The translations under genes were made by a program, and so were the position numbers. This document shows, piece after piece, positions 44,788 through 53,499 of a stretch of 59,302 nucleotides of DNA. The notes beneath the pieces are model-generated. The model had not been told where the DNA came from and made no database searches. It was given only the letters and a program-made list of their open reading frames with translations. This DNA is from Bacteroidales bacterium UBA6267 (GTDB taxonomy: Bacteria; Bacteroidota; Bacteroidia; Bacteroidales; UBA1556): NCBI GenBank assembly GCA_002440745.1, contig DJVB01000015.1:1-59302 (forward strand), in the 5' to 3' direction. Position 1 is the first letter of the stretch; each line of letters begins with the position of its first letter.

Positions 44788-46536
44788 ATGAAAAATTTAG
44801 TTGTAATATTTATTTTGTTCTTTTCAGTTGCAAGTTTGAGGTCGTTTTCACAGGATGGATTGACTAATAAAAACTACTTATGGAAAGCTGGGTTTCATGC
44901 AGGAAGCTCAATGTTGTGGGGGGATTTATCAGATGATTCAGACCCATTCACAAAAATGTTTTCGAAGCAATCGAAACTCTCCTTTGAGTTTGATTTGAAT
45001 CGTAAGATAACCAATACCTTTAGTGTGCAAGGTTCTTTCCTATTCGGAAATCTGTCAGGCGAACGAACCAAATGGTCTGACGATCAACATGCTGGGTTAG
45101 GATTCAAAACTAACTATTTCGATTATAGTTTAGCTTTGAATGTTGATCTCACCTCCATAATTTGGCGCAATCCTGACAGGCTCATCAACATTTATGTGCT
45201 GGCAGGTGCAGGAATGATTCATTATAACGCCACTTCATTCACTACTCCTAATAATATAGACTTCAATAAAGTTAATGAAAAAACCTTCTTTGTGCCTTGG
45301 GGTTGGGGAATGGGTTTTAATCTAACTCCAAGACTTACCGTATTTGCACAAAACACTTTCCGTCACGTTTTTGTTGACGACATTGATGCCCATGTTGGCA
45401 GCGGAACCGCAGTAAATGATATCTATTCCTTTACCAGTGTTGGAGCAAGTTACAAATTTGGTCCAAAGAAAGAGAGAAAGGAGAAAATCGAGATTGTACC
45501 TGTTAAACCTGACACTTCTACTATTATTGCTGAATACCAACCTGTTAATGTCAGCACGGATATCAATATGCCTTTAGTTATCAACAGTGAAGAAACTAAA
45601 AACGTGACAGTTACTATTAATAAAGGTAACCTTACAAATTCTGGGGAGTTTAATCAATCTTATCCAGATGGATTTATGATTGAACCACTTGAAATAGCGA
45701 ATGGTCAAATGACCTATGAAGTTGGCAAACTTTCCATAAAATGGAATAACCTCCCACAAGAAGAAATAATCAAAATTGCTTATAAAATAAAAACATCAGA
45801 TATTGAAGCTAAAACCTATAGCATTCCAGGTAGCTTTGTCTATACGGAAGAGAATCAAATCAAGGTGAAACAGTTTAAAAATCAAATAATAGTAGAAAGC
45901 TCGACTCCGGTTGCAACAAATGAAGTCCCCAATCAACCAAGTAATACTGTCAGCAAACCTATTGAACAACCCGAACCTTCTACTTCTCAAACAACAAAAG
46001 TAGTCTCTGGAATAACTTATGGTGTTCAGGTTGCAGCGGTCTATGGAGGAAAAATGAATCCAAGTGGATTACAAAAGCAATATAAATTAAATGAAACCGT
46101 CCATGAAAGTAGTTACCAAGGCTATAGCAATTATACAATTGGAAACTTTAAAGATTATAAAGAAGCTGAAGCAAGACGTAAAGGAACAAATGTTAGAGGT
46201 TCATATATTGTTGCATTCAAAGACGGCAATTATCAACCACACCTTTATTATATAAACAACGATGTGATGGATCAAAATCCATTCAATGCAAGCGGTGTTA
46301 CTTATAAAATCCAAATATTGGCTAATAATGGACGCCCTTATGCAATCGTGAAAACCGCAAACAAGCTGAATATTGAAGCAAACACCATTTACGAAGAAAA
46401 AACCGGTAATTGGTATCAATACACCACCGGAAAGTTTTCTACAATGGAAGAAGCGAAAGCGTATTTGCAAGAACTGAAAGCAAATGGAGCTGAGGATGCC
46501 TACATAGTCAAGTATGAAAATGGAAAACGAATCTAA
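44788..46536 (+). CDS. outer-membrane barrel protein with SPOR-like repeats
   Basis: 582 residues. A signal peptide (about 1-21), a barrel (about 25-230: FHAGSSMLWGDLSDDSDPFT) related to the adjacent OmpA-family protein, a beta-rich domain (about 250-375), a Pro/Ser/Thr linker (about 376-405), and two SPOR-like repeats (about 410-490: GVQVAAVYGGKMNP...GNFKDYKEAEARR; and 510-580: KIQILANNGRPYAIVKT...GKFSTMEEAKAYL). SPOR domains bind denuded glycan strands, so the protein would link the outer membrane to peptidoglycan in parallel with the OmpA-family protein. Confidence 0.82.
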   Translation: MKNLVVIFILFFSVASLRSFSQDGLTNKNYLWKAGFHAGSSMLWGDLSDDSDPFTKMFSKQSKLSFEFDLNRKITNTFSVQGSFLFGNLSGERTKWSDDQHAGLGFKTNYFDYSLALNVDLTSIIWRNPDRLINIYVLAGAGMIHYNATSFTTPNNIDFNKVNEKTFFVPWGWGMGFNLTPRLTVFAQNTFRHVFVDDIDAHVGSGTAVNDIYSFTSVGASYKFGPKKERKEKIEIVPVKPDTSTIIAEYQPVNVSTDINMPLVINSEETKNVTVTINKGNLTNSGEFNQSYPDGFMIEPLEIANGQMTYEVGKLSIKWNNLPQEEIIKIAYKIKTSDIEAKTYSIPGSFVYTEENQIKVKQFKNQIIVESSTPVATNEVPNQPSNTVSKPIEQPEPSTSQTTKVVSGITYGVQVAAVYGGKMNPSGLQKQYKLNETVHESSYQGYSNYTIGNFKDYKEAEARRKGTNVRGSYIVAFKDGNYQPHLYYINNDVMDQNPFNASGVTYKIQILANNGRPYAIVKTANKLNIEANTIYEEKTGNWYQYTTGKFSTMEEAKAYLQELKANGAEDAYIVKYENGKRI

Positions 46537-46547
46537 GTTCTTCGGAC

Positions 46548-46577
46548 AAAAAAAGCTGCTAATAACAGCTTTTTTTG
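46548..46577 (+). terminator. terminator after the SPOR-like gene
   Basis: AAAAAAAGCTG pairs with CAGCTTTTTTT around a 7-nt loop (CTAATAA). Confidence 0.75.
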
Positions 46578-46626
46578 TTCAAGTCAAATATATTTATAAG
46601 ATATAATATGTTTTTGATAAAAATAT

Positions 46627-46655
46627 TTGACTTAAAACAACTATTACTATATTTG
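46627..46655 (+). promoter_or_regulatory. promoter of the TPR lipoprotein gene
   Basis: TTG (46627-46629), 18 bp, TATATTTG (46648-46655), 34 bp before the ATG at 46690. Confidence 0.65.
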
Positions 46656-46689
46656 CAATAATTTTGAAACTAATACTAAATTAACAACT

Positions 46690-48405
46690 ATGAGAAACTT
46701 AAAGACTTTATTAGCAATTATGCTGGCGGTAGTGGTAGCAAGTTGTGTATCGACTAAGATGCCCGATGCGTATCAGGTTGACCCAAATCCGTTAGTAAAT
46801 AAAGGGGGAAATGTTGCAGTAAAGGTTACAGGAACTATTCCACCAAAATCTTTTCACAAAAAAGCCACTGTTGAATTTCAGCCTTACTTAAAGTACAATG
46901 GAACAACTAAAGACTTAAAACCATTAACACTTAAAGGTGAAGCCGTAGAAGGTGAAGGCACTGTAGTTAGCACAAAAGAAGGCGCAACTTTAACCTACAC
47001 TGACAATTTTAAGTATGAACCTGAAATGCAGGTTGCTGAAATGTGGGTTAAAATTAAAGTTAAAAAAGGCTCCAAAGAACAACAATTGGATGATGTAAAA
47101 CTTGCCGATGGAATTATCATCACATCAACCAGAGTTGGTAATGGAGAAAATGTTCAAATGGCTCCAGATGGATATGAGAAAGTAACTTATGCAAATAAAA
47201 CTGCAAATATTTACTTTGCTTATAATAAATCTAATCTTGATTTATCCCTAAAACTCAATAAAGATAACAAAGATGCTTACGAAGCTCTCAAAGACTTTAT
47301 TGGACAAGGCTGGCAAATTAAAAACATTACTATCAACGCTTGGGCATCACCTGAAGGTGAACTTACACTCAATCAGGAACTCTCCGACGAACGTGGAGTT
47401 ACAGCCAAAAAAGCAGTAGTTAGTGATGTGAAAAGTTTAATGAAAGGTAAAGATTCAAAACTCCAAATCAAAGATGCTGACAAAGATATTCAGTATATTG
47501 TTGAAGCAAAAGGAGCTGATTTTGACGGATTTATGAAAGCTTTGGAAAGCAGCAAAATTGCTGAAAAAGACAAAATTGCTAACGTCATTAAATCCCAAGC
47601 TACTAAAGCAGATCGCGAGCAGCAAATTCGCAATATGACTGTTATTTATCAAGAAGTGGAAGATATGCTTTCTGTTCTTCGTCGTGCTGAAGTAACTGTT
47701 ACTTGTTTAGAGCCTAAGTTCACGGACGAGCAAATCGCAAATTTTGCAATTTCAAATCCTGACACACTGAAACTTAACGAGTTGCTTTATGCTGCTACTA
47801 TGACCAAAGACATCAACACTCAATTCAAAATTTATAAAACTGCAACAGAAAAATTCCCAAAATGCTGGAGAGCTTGGAATAACCTTGGAGCGGTTAATAT
47901 CAAATTAGGCAATATGGATGAAGCTGCTGCAAATCTTGCAAAGGCTGATGAAATTAAAGCTAATGATGGTCTTGTTGCTAATAATATGGGTGTTATTGCA
48001 GCATATAAGAAAGATTACGAAGCTGCTGAAAAATATTACCAAGAAGCAGCCGGACAAAATGTTGATGTAGCCTATAATATGGGTGTTATTAAAATGTTGA
48101 AAGGTGATTATGCAGGTGCAAAACAAGCGTTTAGTTCTAAAACTTGCGATTATAACCTTGCATTAGCCCAGTTAGAAAACGGCAATGCCGCTGAAGCAAC
48201 CAAGACACTTGATTGCGCCCCCAAATCAGATGAATCACATTATTTGCTTGCAGTAATTGGAGCAAGAACTAATAATACTCAAATGCTTTATGACAACTTG
48301 AAAAAAGCAATTGAAATGGTTCCTGGATATAAAGAAGAAGCTAAGAAAGACCTTGAATTCCTAAACTTTAAGGACAAAGCTGAATTCCAAAATCTCGTAA
48401 AATAA
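46690..48405 (+). CDS. TPR-containing OmpA-like lipoprotein
   Basis: 571 residues. A lipobox near residue 19 (AVVVASC) marks a lipoprotein anchored in the outer membrane. The N-terminal half is beta-rich (about 30-165), followed by a segment reminiscent of an OmpA-like fold (NIYFAYNKSNLDLSLKLN, NITINAWASPEGELTLNQELSDERG) that may bind peptidoglycan, then TPR repeats (about 380-540: NNLGAVNIKLGNMDEAAANLAKADEI, NMGVIAAYKKDYEAAEKYYQE). Such proteins occur in Bacteroidota envelope or secretion systems, but I cannot assign one. Confidence 0.8.
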   Translation: MRNLKTLLAIMLAVVVASCVSTKMPDAYQVDPNPLVNKGGNVAVKVTGTIPPKSFHKKATVEFQPYLKYNGTTKDLKPLTLKGEAVEGEGTVVSTKEGATLTYTDNFKYEPEMQVAEMWVKIKVKKGSKEQQLDDVKLADGIIITSTRVGNGENVQMAPDGYEKVTYANKTANIYFAYNKSNLDLSLKLNKDNKDAYEALKDFIGQGWQIKNITINAWASPEGELTLNQELSDERGVTAKKAVVSDVKSLMKGKDSKLQIKDADKDIQYIVEAKGADFDGFMKALESSKIAEKDKIANVIKSQATKADREQQIRNMTVIYQEVEDMLSVLRRAEVTVTCLEPKFTDEQIANFAISNPDTLKLNELLYAATMTKDINTQFKIYKTATEKFPKCWRAWNNLGAVNIKLGNMDEAAANLAKADEIKANDGLVANNMGVIAAYKKDYEAAEKYYQEAAGQNVDVAYNMGVIKMLKGDYAGAKQAFSSKTCDYNLALAQLENGNAAEATKTLDCAPKSDESHYLLAVIGARTNNTQMLYDNLKKAIEMVPGYKEEAKKDLEFLNFKDKAEFQNLVK

Positions 48406-48424
48406 TTTAGAATCAATATAATAA

Positions 48425-48454
48425 AAAAAAAGGCTGCACTTGCAGCCTTTTTTT
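48425..48454. terminator. bidirectional terminator between convergent genes
   Basis: AAAAAAAGGCTGC-actt-GCAGCCTTTTTTT. It serves the lipoprotein gene (+) and the deoxynucleoside kinase gene (-), whose stop codons flank it. Confidence 0.85.
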
Positions 48455-49097
48455 ATAGTATAATTCGATGAGTACCTTTTGGATAATCTTGAAAAATCAA
48501 TTCTTTTATTTTTAAATAGTCCAACTCATTACTAACAAAATCAATACTATTTGTATCTAAAACCAAAATTCTTTCAAGATTGTTCTGTTTTAGATAAGAA
48601 AAATAGCTTTCTTGAATTGAAGATAGATAATCTTTTGAAATGGATTGCTCATATTCTCTACCCCTCCTTTTAATATTCGCAATTAAATTTTCTACATCCA
48701 CATGCAAATAAACAAACAAATCAGGTTTTGGCATGGTTTGATGAATAATTTCAAAAAGCTTACTATACAAACGATACTCATCTGTTTTTAAAGTCTTTTG
48801 AGCGAAAATTAAAGATTTAGCAACAAAATAATCGGATATTATCAGGTCAAAAAATAAGTCTCTATCAAAAACGGACTCGCGCAACTGATAGTATCTTTCT
48901 GCCAAAAAGCTTAATTCAAGTGGAAAAGCATACCGTTCTTGATCTTCGTAAAATTTTGGTAAAAAACTATTGTCTTCAAATTCCTCAAGAATTAGTTTTG
49001 CATTGAAATCCTCAGCAAGTTTCTTGGCAAGAGAAGATTTTCCTGCACCGATATTTCCTTCAATAGAAATAAACCTATACTTGAATGCGTTACTCAT
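48453..49097 (-). CDS. deoxynucleoside kinase
   Basis: 214 residues of the dNK/thymidylate-like fold: P-loop GNIGAGKSS at the N-terminus, the DR-type ERYYQLRESVFDRDLFF, and an LID-like RRGREYEQSISKDYL. It phosphorylates salvaged deoxynucleosides (exact specificity unknown) in the cytosol. Its start overlaps the folK stop by 8 nt, so the two are translationally coupled. Confidence 0.92.
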   Translation of the reverse strand: MSNAFKYRFISIEGNIGAGKSSLAKKLAEDFNAKLILEEFEDNSFLPKFYEDQERYAFPLELSFLAERYYQLRESVFDRDLFFDLIISDYFVAKSLIFAQKTLKTDEYRLYSKLFEIIHQTMPKPDLFVYLHVDVENLIANIKRRGREYEQSISKDYLSSIQESYFSYLKQNNLERILVLDTNSIDFVSNELDYLKIKELIFQDYPKGTHRIIL

Positions 49098-49587
49098 AAA
49101 CTTTTACAATAGATTGATCATTACATCTTTTAATCATTTCCAATATTGAAAATCCGGTAATCGGGTGAATAAAGTTAGGCATTATCTCAACTAACGGACT
49201 CAAGACAAAATTTCTTTCTGCAATTCGAGGATGCGGTATTATTAAACGATTACTTTCATAAACCAATTCGTTATAAAAAAGAATATCTAAATCCATAGTA
49301 CGGGATTGATAGCTCTTTTCTAAGTTTCTTTCCCGACCAAGCATTTTTTCAATAGTTAATAATTTATCTAATAGAAATTCGGGAGACAATTTTGTTCTTA
49401 CGACAAAAACCTGATTTAAAAATGAATCATCAGATTCAAATCCCCAAGATTCTGATTCATAAACACCTGATTTCAATTGGATACTTCCAATAAGGGTTGA
49501 TATAATACGCTCAGCTTCTATAAGATAGCCCATCCGATCTCCTAAATTTCCACCTCCAATAATTATAGCATTATTCCATTCTATCAT
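49090..49587 (-). CDS. folK: 2-amino-4-hydroxy-6-hydroxymethyldihydropteridine pyrophosphokinase
   Basis: 165 residues that add pyrophosphate from ATP to the pterin precursor of folate. Motifs GGNLGDRMGYL (N-terminus), TMDLDILFYNE and PHPRIAERNFVLSPLVEI are all present. It is the first of two coupled genes with deoxynucleoside kinase, a pairing that is common in Bacteroidota. A minus-strand TATTTTTG -7 box (plus 49592-49599) almost touches the ATG, so the mRNA may be leaderless. Confidence 0.95.
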   Translation of the reverse strand: MIEWNNAIIIGGGNLGDRMGYLIEAERIISTLIGSIQLKSGVYESESWGFESDDSFLNQVFVVRTKLSPEFLLDKLLTIEKMLGRERNLEKSYQSRTMDLDILFYNELVYESNRLIIPHPRIAERNFVLSPLVEIMPNFIHPITGFSILEMIKRCNDQSIVKVYE

Positions 49588-49591
49588 TACA

Positions 49592-49599
49592 CAAAAATA
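49592..49599 (-). promoter_or_regulatory. -7 element for folK
   Basis: Minus-strand TATTTTTG, 4 bp upstream of the folK start codon; implies a leaderless or near-leaderless transcript. No well-spaced TTG is seen. Confidence 0.45.
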
Positions 49600-49674
49600 G
49601 TATTTTACTTCTATTGTCGTTATTTTTAGTGAACATAAATCGCAAAAAACAAAAATTACACATTATAAAAATTG

Positions 49675-49682
49675 TAACTTTG
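49675..49682 (+). promoter_or_regulatory. -7 element for sppA
   Basis: TAACTTTG, 45 bp before the sppA ATG at 49728. Confidence 0.5.
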
Positions 49683-49727
49683 AACTCTCGAATTCGTCCA
49701 ATTTTCTAACACTAAAATTTCATTATT

Positions 49728-51488
49728 ATGCTTAATTTTTTAAAATACACATTGGCAACAATTGTTGGTACTCTACTAACATTTCTTTTATTATTTTTTA
49801 TCATAATTGGTATCGTTTCTATTGCGTCCAAAAATGAGCCGGTAGCCGTAAAACCAAATTCAATTTTAGAATTAAAAATTGATAAAATGGTTCAAGAACG
49901 CGAACCGGTTAATCCCTTTGCTCAATTTGACATGGGAGAATCTTCTTCAATTCAAGGCTTAGACAAAATAAAAGCGGTAATTAAAAAAGCAAAAGATGAT
50001 AAAGATATAAACGGTATATACATCGATGCAGGATTATTCGTTGGAGGCGGTTTAGCCACAATCGAGGAAATCAGGCAAGAATTGATTGAATTCAAGAAAT
50101 CCGGAAAATTTATTGTTGCTTACGGAGAAAACTACAGCCAACTTTCTTATTATTTAGCATCTGTAGCTGATAAAATCTATCTAAACCCTTTGGGAATGAT
50201 TGATTTTAAAGGTATTAACGGGCAAGTCACTTTTTTCAAAAATGCTTTAGATAAATTGGAAGTTGAAATGCAGATTATCAGAGGCCCTAATAATAAATTC
50301 AAATCTGCCGTAGAACCCTTTATGGATGAAAAAATGAGTGAGGCTAATCGAGAGCAAACCTCAATTTTTTTAGGAAGTATTTGGAATCACATTCTTACTA
50401 ATGTTTCTAAATCGAGAAAGATTGAAGTAGCTGAATTACAGACTATTGCCAATAATTTGAGTGCGTTTCATGCCGAAAGTGCTTTAAAATCTGGACTTAT
50501 TGATGGATTAAAATATTGGGATGAAATGGAAACTGAGCTTAATAAATTAAACAAAAGCGACACAACTAAAAAACCTGAATTCATCTCGATGGCTAAGTAC
50601 AAAGAAACTATTAAGCCTGATATTAAACAAAAGGATAAAATTGCGATTATTTACGCTGTTGGAGCCATTCAATCTGGTGAGGGTGATGACCAAACTATTG
50701 GTTCTGAACGAATAGCAAAAGCTATCAGAGTTGCTCGAAATGATTCCACAATAAAAGCTGTTGTTTTCAGAATTAATAGCCCAGGTGGAAGTGCACAGGC
50801 TTCGGAAGTGATATACCGTGAATTGGAATTATTGAAAAAGGAAAAACCACTTGTAGCCTCAATGGGCGATTATGCTGCCTCCGGCGGTTACTACATAGCT
50901 TGCAATGCGGATAGAATTTTTGCTCAGCCAAACACTTTAACGGGCTCCATCGGAGTTTTCGGCATGATTCCTAACATGCAAAAGCTTCTGAATAACAAAT
51001 TAGGTATTACTTTCGATGGAGTTAAAACTGCCGAAAATGCTGATATTTTTTCGCTAAATAAACCTTTAAGTCCTTTCCAATTTGAAACAATCAGAAATTC
51101 TATTGATATAATTTATCAAACTTTTATTCAGCATGTTGCAGATGGAAGAAATATGACCACCACCCAAGTTGATAGTATTGGACAAGGCCGAGTTTGGAGT
51201 GGAGTTGATGCACTCAAAATTGGATTGGTCGATGAACTGGGCAATATAGACGCCGCAATAAATCATGCTGCAAAATTGGCAAAAATTGAAAATTTCAGAA
51301 TCAAAGAACTGCCTATTCAAAAGGATCCTTTTGAAGAAATCATTGACCAATTAAATGGAAAAACCTCTATTAAAGAAGCTATAAATGAAGAATTTGGCGC
51401 ATTTGCCGAGTACATTCAATTCCTAAAATCAATTGACAATCAAGACCGTATTCAAGCAAGGTTACCTTTTATTCTCCATATTGAATAA
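49728..51488 (+). CDS. sppA: signal peptide peptidase SppA (67K type)
   Basis: 586 residues, a membrane-bound serine protease with a Ser/Lys dyad, active on cleaved signal peptides and other peptides. An N-terminal membrane helix (about 10-33), an N-terminal SppA domain (about 60-270) with the general-base Lys, and a C-terminal domain with FRINSPGGSAQASE and the nucleophile Ser in MGDYAASGGYYIACNAD. The double-domain form matches E. coli SppA rather than the short SppA of Bacillus. It precedes the formyl-THF cyclo-ligase gene by 3 nt. Confidence 0.94.
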   Translation: MLNFLKYTLATIVGTLLTFLLLFFIIIGIVSIASKNEPVAVKPNSILELKIDKMVQEREPVNPFAQFDMGESSSIQGLDKIKAVIKKAKDDKDINGIYIDAGLFVGGGLATIEEIRQELIEFKKSGKFIVAYGENYSQLSYYLASVADKIYLNPLGMIDFKGINGQVTFFKNALDKLEVEMQIIRGPNNKFKSAVEPFMDEKMSEANREQTSIFLGSIWNHILTNVSKSRKIEVAELQTIANNLSAFHAESALKSGLIDGLKYWDEMETELNKLNKSDTTKKPEFISMAKYKETIKPDIKQKDKIAIIYAVGAIQSGEGDDQTIGSERIAKAIRVARNDSTIKAVVFRINSPGGSAQASEVIYRELELLKKEKPLVASMGDYAASGGYYIACNADRIFAQPNTLTGSIGVFGMIPNMQKLLNNKLGITFDGVKTAENADIFSLNKPLSPFQFETIRNSIDIIYQTFIQHVADGRNMTTTQVDSIGQGRVWSGVDALKIGLVDELGNIDAAINHAAKLAKIENFRIKELPIQKDPFEEIIDQLNGKTSIKEAINEEFGAFAEYIQFLKSIDNQDRIQARLPFILHIE

Positions 51489-51491
51489 GCA

Positions 51492-52049
51492 ATGAACTTC
51501 ATTATAGAGAAGAAAAAAGAATTTCGACACTATATCAAGACTTTGAAGAATCAACAAAATCGTGAAAGTTTAATCAGTGCATCTGAGAAAATAATTCAGA
51601 ATCTTCAAAGTCTTGATTGCTTCAAGAAAGCAAATTCGGTGCTGTCCTACTGGTCAATGGATGATGAAGTTGGCACTCATAATTTCAATTTAAGTTTTGT
51701 AAATGAAAAGAAAATCTATCTCCCTTCCATTCAGGGAGATATGCTTTTAATTAAGAGATTTACCGGATTGAGCGATTTGGTGCCCATCGGAAAATACCAA
51801 ATTCCAGAACCGATTGGCGCCCCACTTGAGGATATAAACTCAATTGATTTGATTATTGTTCCGGGAGTAGCATTTGACAGGCAATTAAACCGTTTAGGTA
51901 GAGGCAAAGGATACTATGACAAATTACTCAATGATAACCAAATAACTAAAGTTGGCATTTGCTTTGATTTTCAGTTATTTAACACGATTCCATATAATTT
52001 GGACGATGTAAAAATGACGAAAATAGTCAGTGCTTCCGAAATTATTTAG
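51492..52049 (+). CDS. 5-formyltetrahydrofolate cyclo-ligase
   Basis: 185 residues converting 5-formyl-THF to 5,10-methenyl-THF with ATP. The signature RLGRGKGYYDKLL near residue 135 and PGVAFD are clear. It is 3 nt behind sppA and probably expressed with it; the functional link to the folK unit nearby is thematic only. Convergent with the serine hydrolase gene, 3 nt apart. Confidence 0.9.
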   Translation: MNFIIEKKKEFRHYIKTLKNQQNRESLISASEKIIQNLQSLDCFKKANSVLSYWSMDDEVGTHNFNLSFVNEKKIYLPSIQGDMLLIKRFTGLSDLVPIGKYQIPEPIGAPLEDINSIDLIIVPGVAFDRQLNRLGRGKGYYDKLLNDNQITKVGICFDFQLFNTIPYNLDDVKMTKIVSASEII

Positions 52050-52052
52050 AAA

Positions 52053-53396
52053 TTAATCTACCGTTTCAAGAATGGATTTAACCATCGAATTATAGTCAAA
52101 CTCTCCGGATTTGGAAAGTCCCATCCTTACGATCACCATTCGTTTGGAAGGAATAATATAAATCCGCTGGCCATTAAAACCATCGCAAAAATATATATCT
52201 TTCGGACAATCAGGCAATTCAGACCCTGAGAGGTTAAGCCAAAACTGAGCACCATATTCACCATTTGAATTTGGAGCTTCGGAACGAGAAAAGTCCACCC
52301 AACCTGATGGCAGAATAGTGTCATTTTGCCAAATACCATTTTGAAGATAAAGCAATCCAAAACGAGCGTAATCACGAGGAACAGCTTGGACATAACTCGA
52401 CCCAACAAAAGTTCCAGACGCATCAGTTTCGATAATCGCGGAACGCATACCTATCCTGTTAAACAATTGATTACGAGGAAAATCCCAATATTGACGATCA
52501 TTATTTATAGTTCGTCTCATTATTAAGGATAAAATATTGGATGTGCCTGAAGAATAATACCAAACAGAATCAGGAGGAAAGATTGCAGGTGTCGAAATAG
52601 CATAAGACCCAACATCTCCTTTCTGATATAGCATTATTGTTGCCTCCGAAATATCACCATAATCCTCAACCCATTTTAAGCCGCTTGTCATCGTGAGTAA
52701 ATGTCGCAAGGAAATATTTTTGCGATTATCATTTGCCCACTCCCCTATTGGTGCTGGTTTGTCAATTTCCAAAAAACCTTGTTTAACTAAAATGCCAATA
52801 AAGGCATTGGTTATAGATTTAGTCATTGACCAGCCAAGGATGCGGGTGTTTTTATCAAAGCCACCAGAATAGGATTCAAACATCATCAAGCTATCAATGG
52901 CCACAATAATTGCGCGGGTTTTTCCTATCGATGCAAATGAATCAATAACTTGCTGGAGATTTTTTACATCTACGGAGGGCAAAATGGTATCCCGCAGTTT
53001 ATCACCCATAGGCCAAAAAATTTTTTGTGGATTTGCAGGCAATATAGGCACCTTTGAAAACAAGGTCTTGGCATAAGACTCATCACCATCAGCAATTAAA
53101 GCGCAGCCTAAACCGTCTCGATAAACTGCTTTTTGCTTTGCAAATCCAAGAAAACTTGTATTTACTTCTTTATTAATAGTATCGACTGAAATTGAAGATA
53201 AAGGAATTAGAGAAAAATTAATGTCATTTTGTTTCACGGATTCAAAATCCCTTCCATTTACAAAAATTTGAGAGGCAACTTCCTTTGCAGCATAGCCTGT
53301 GAAGATTGGAGCACGATCTAACAAATATTTAAATCCATAAGAAAGACCAGCAACAAGAATTACCAAAATGGCAATAAAAACATAAGATTTCTTCAT
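52053..53396 (-). CDS. serine hydrolase (beta-lactamase/class C-like family)
   Basis: 447 residues. An N-terminal membrane anchor (about 1-28), a spacer, and a class C beta-lactamase-like domain (about 150-440) with the nucleophile SxxK in GWSMTKSITN (about residue 195), a YSS tyrosine triad in WYYSSGTSN, and a C-terminal GFNGQRIYI. The family includes esterases, D-aminopeptidases and penicillin-binding-like enzymes; whether it hydrolyses beta-lactams is unknown and unlikely from the family alone. It faces the periplasm. Confidence 0.88.
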   Translation of the reverse strand: MKKSYVFIAILVILVAGLSYGFKYLLDRAPIFTGYAAKEVASQIFVNGRDFESVKQNDINFSLIPLSSISVDTINKEVNTSFLGFAKQKAVYRDGLGCALIADGDESYAKTLFSKVPILPANPQKIFWPMGDKLRDTILPSVDVKNLQQVIDSFASIGKTRAIIVAIDSLMMFESYSGGFDKNTRILGWSMTKSITNAFIGILVKQGFLEIDKPAPIGEWANDNRKNISLRHLLTMTSGLKWVEDYGDISEATIMLYQKGDVGSYAISTPAIFPPDSVWYYSSGTSNILSLIMRRTINNDRQYWDFPRNQLFNRIGMRSAIIETDASGTFVGSSYVQAVPRDYARFGLLYLQNGIWQNDTILPSGWVDFSRSEAPNSNGEYGAQFWLNLSGSELPDCPKDIYFCDGFNGQRIYIIPSKRMVIVRMGLSKSGEFDYNSMVKSILETVD

Positions 53397-53451
53397 AATT
53401 TAGAATTTAGTATTTGAATGCAAATTAGCACTTTATATATTACAAAAAACA

Positions 53452-53480
53452 AAAAAGCCACCTATAAAAGATGGCTTTTT
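53452..53480 (-). terminator. terminator of the nifJ gene
   Basis: AAAAAGCCA (53452-53460) pairs with TGGCTTTTT (53472-53480); on the minus strand the hairpin is followed by a U-run, 20 bp past the nifJ stop. Confidence 0.8.
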
Positions 53481-53499
53481 TTAATTATTAAATTTAAAT

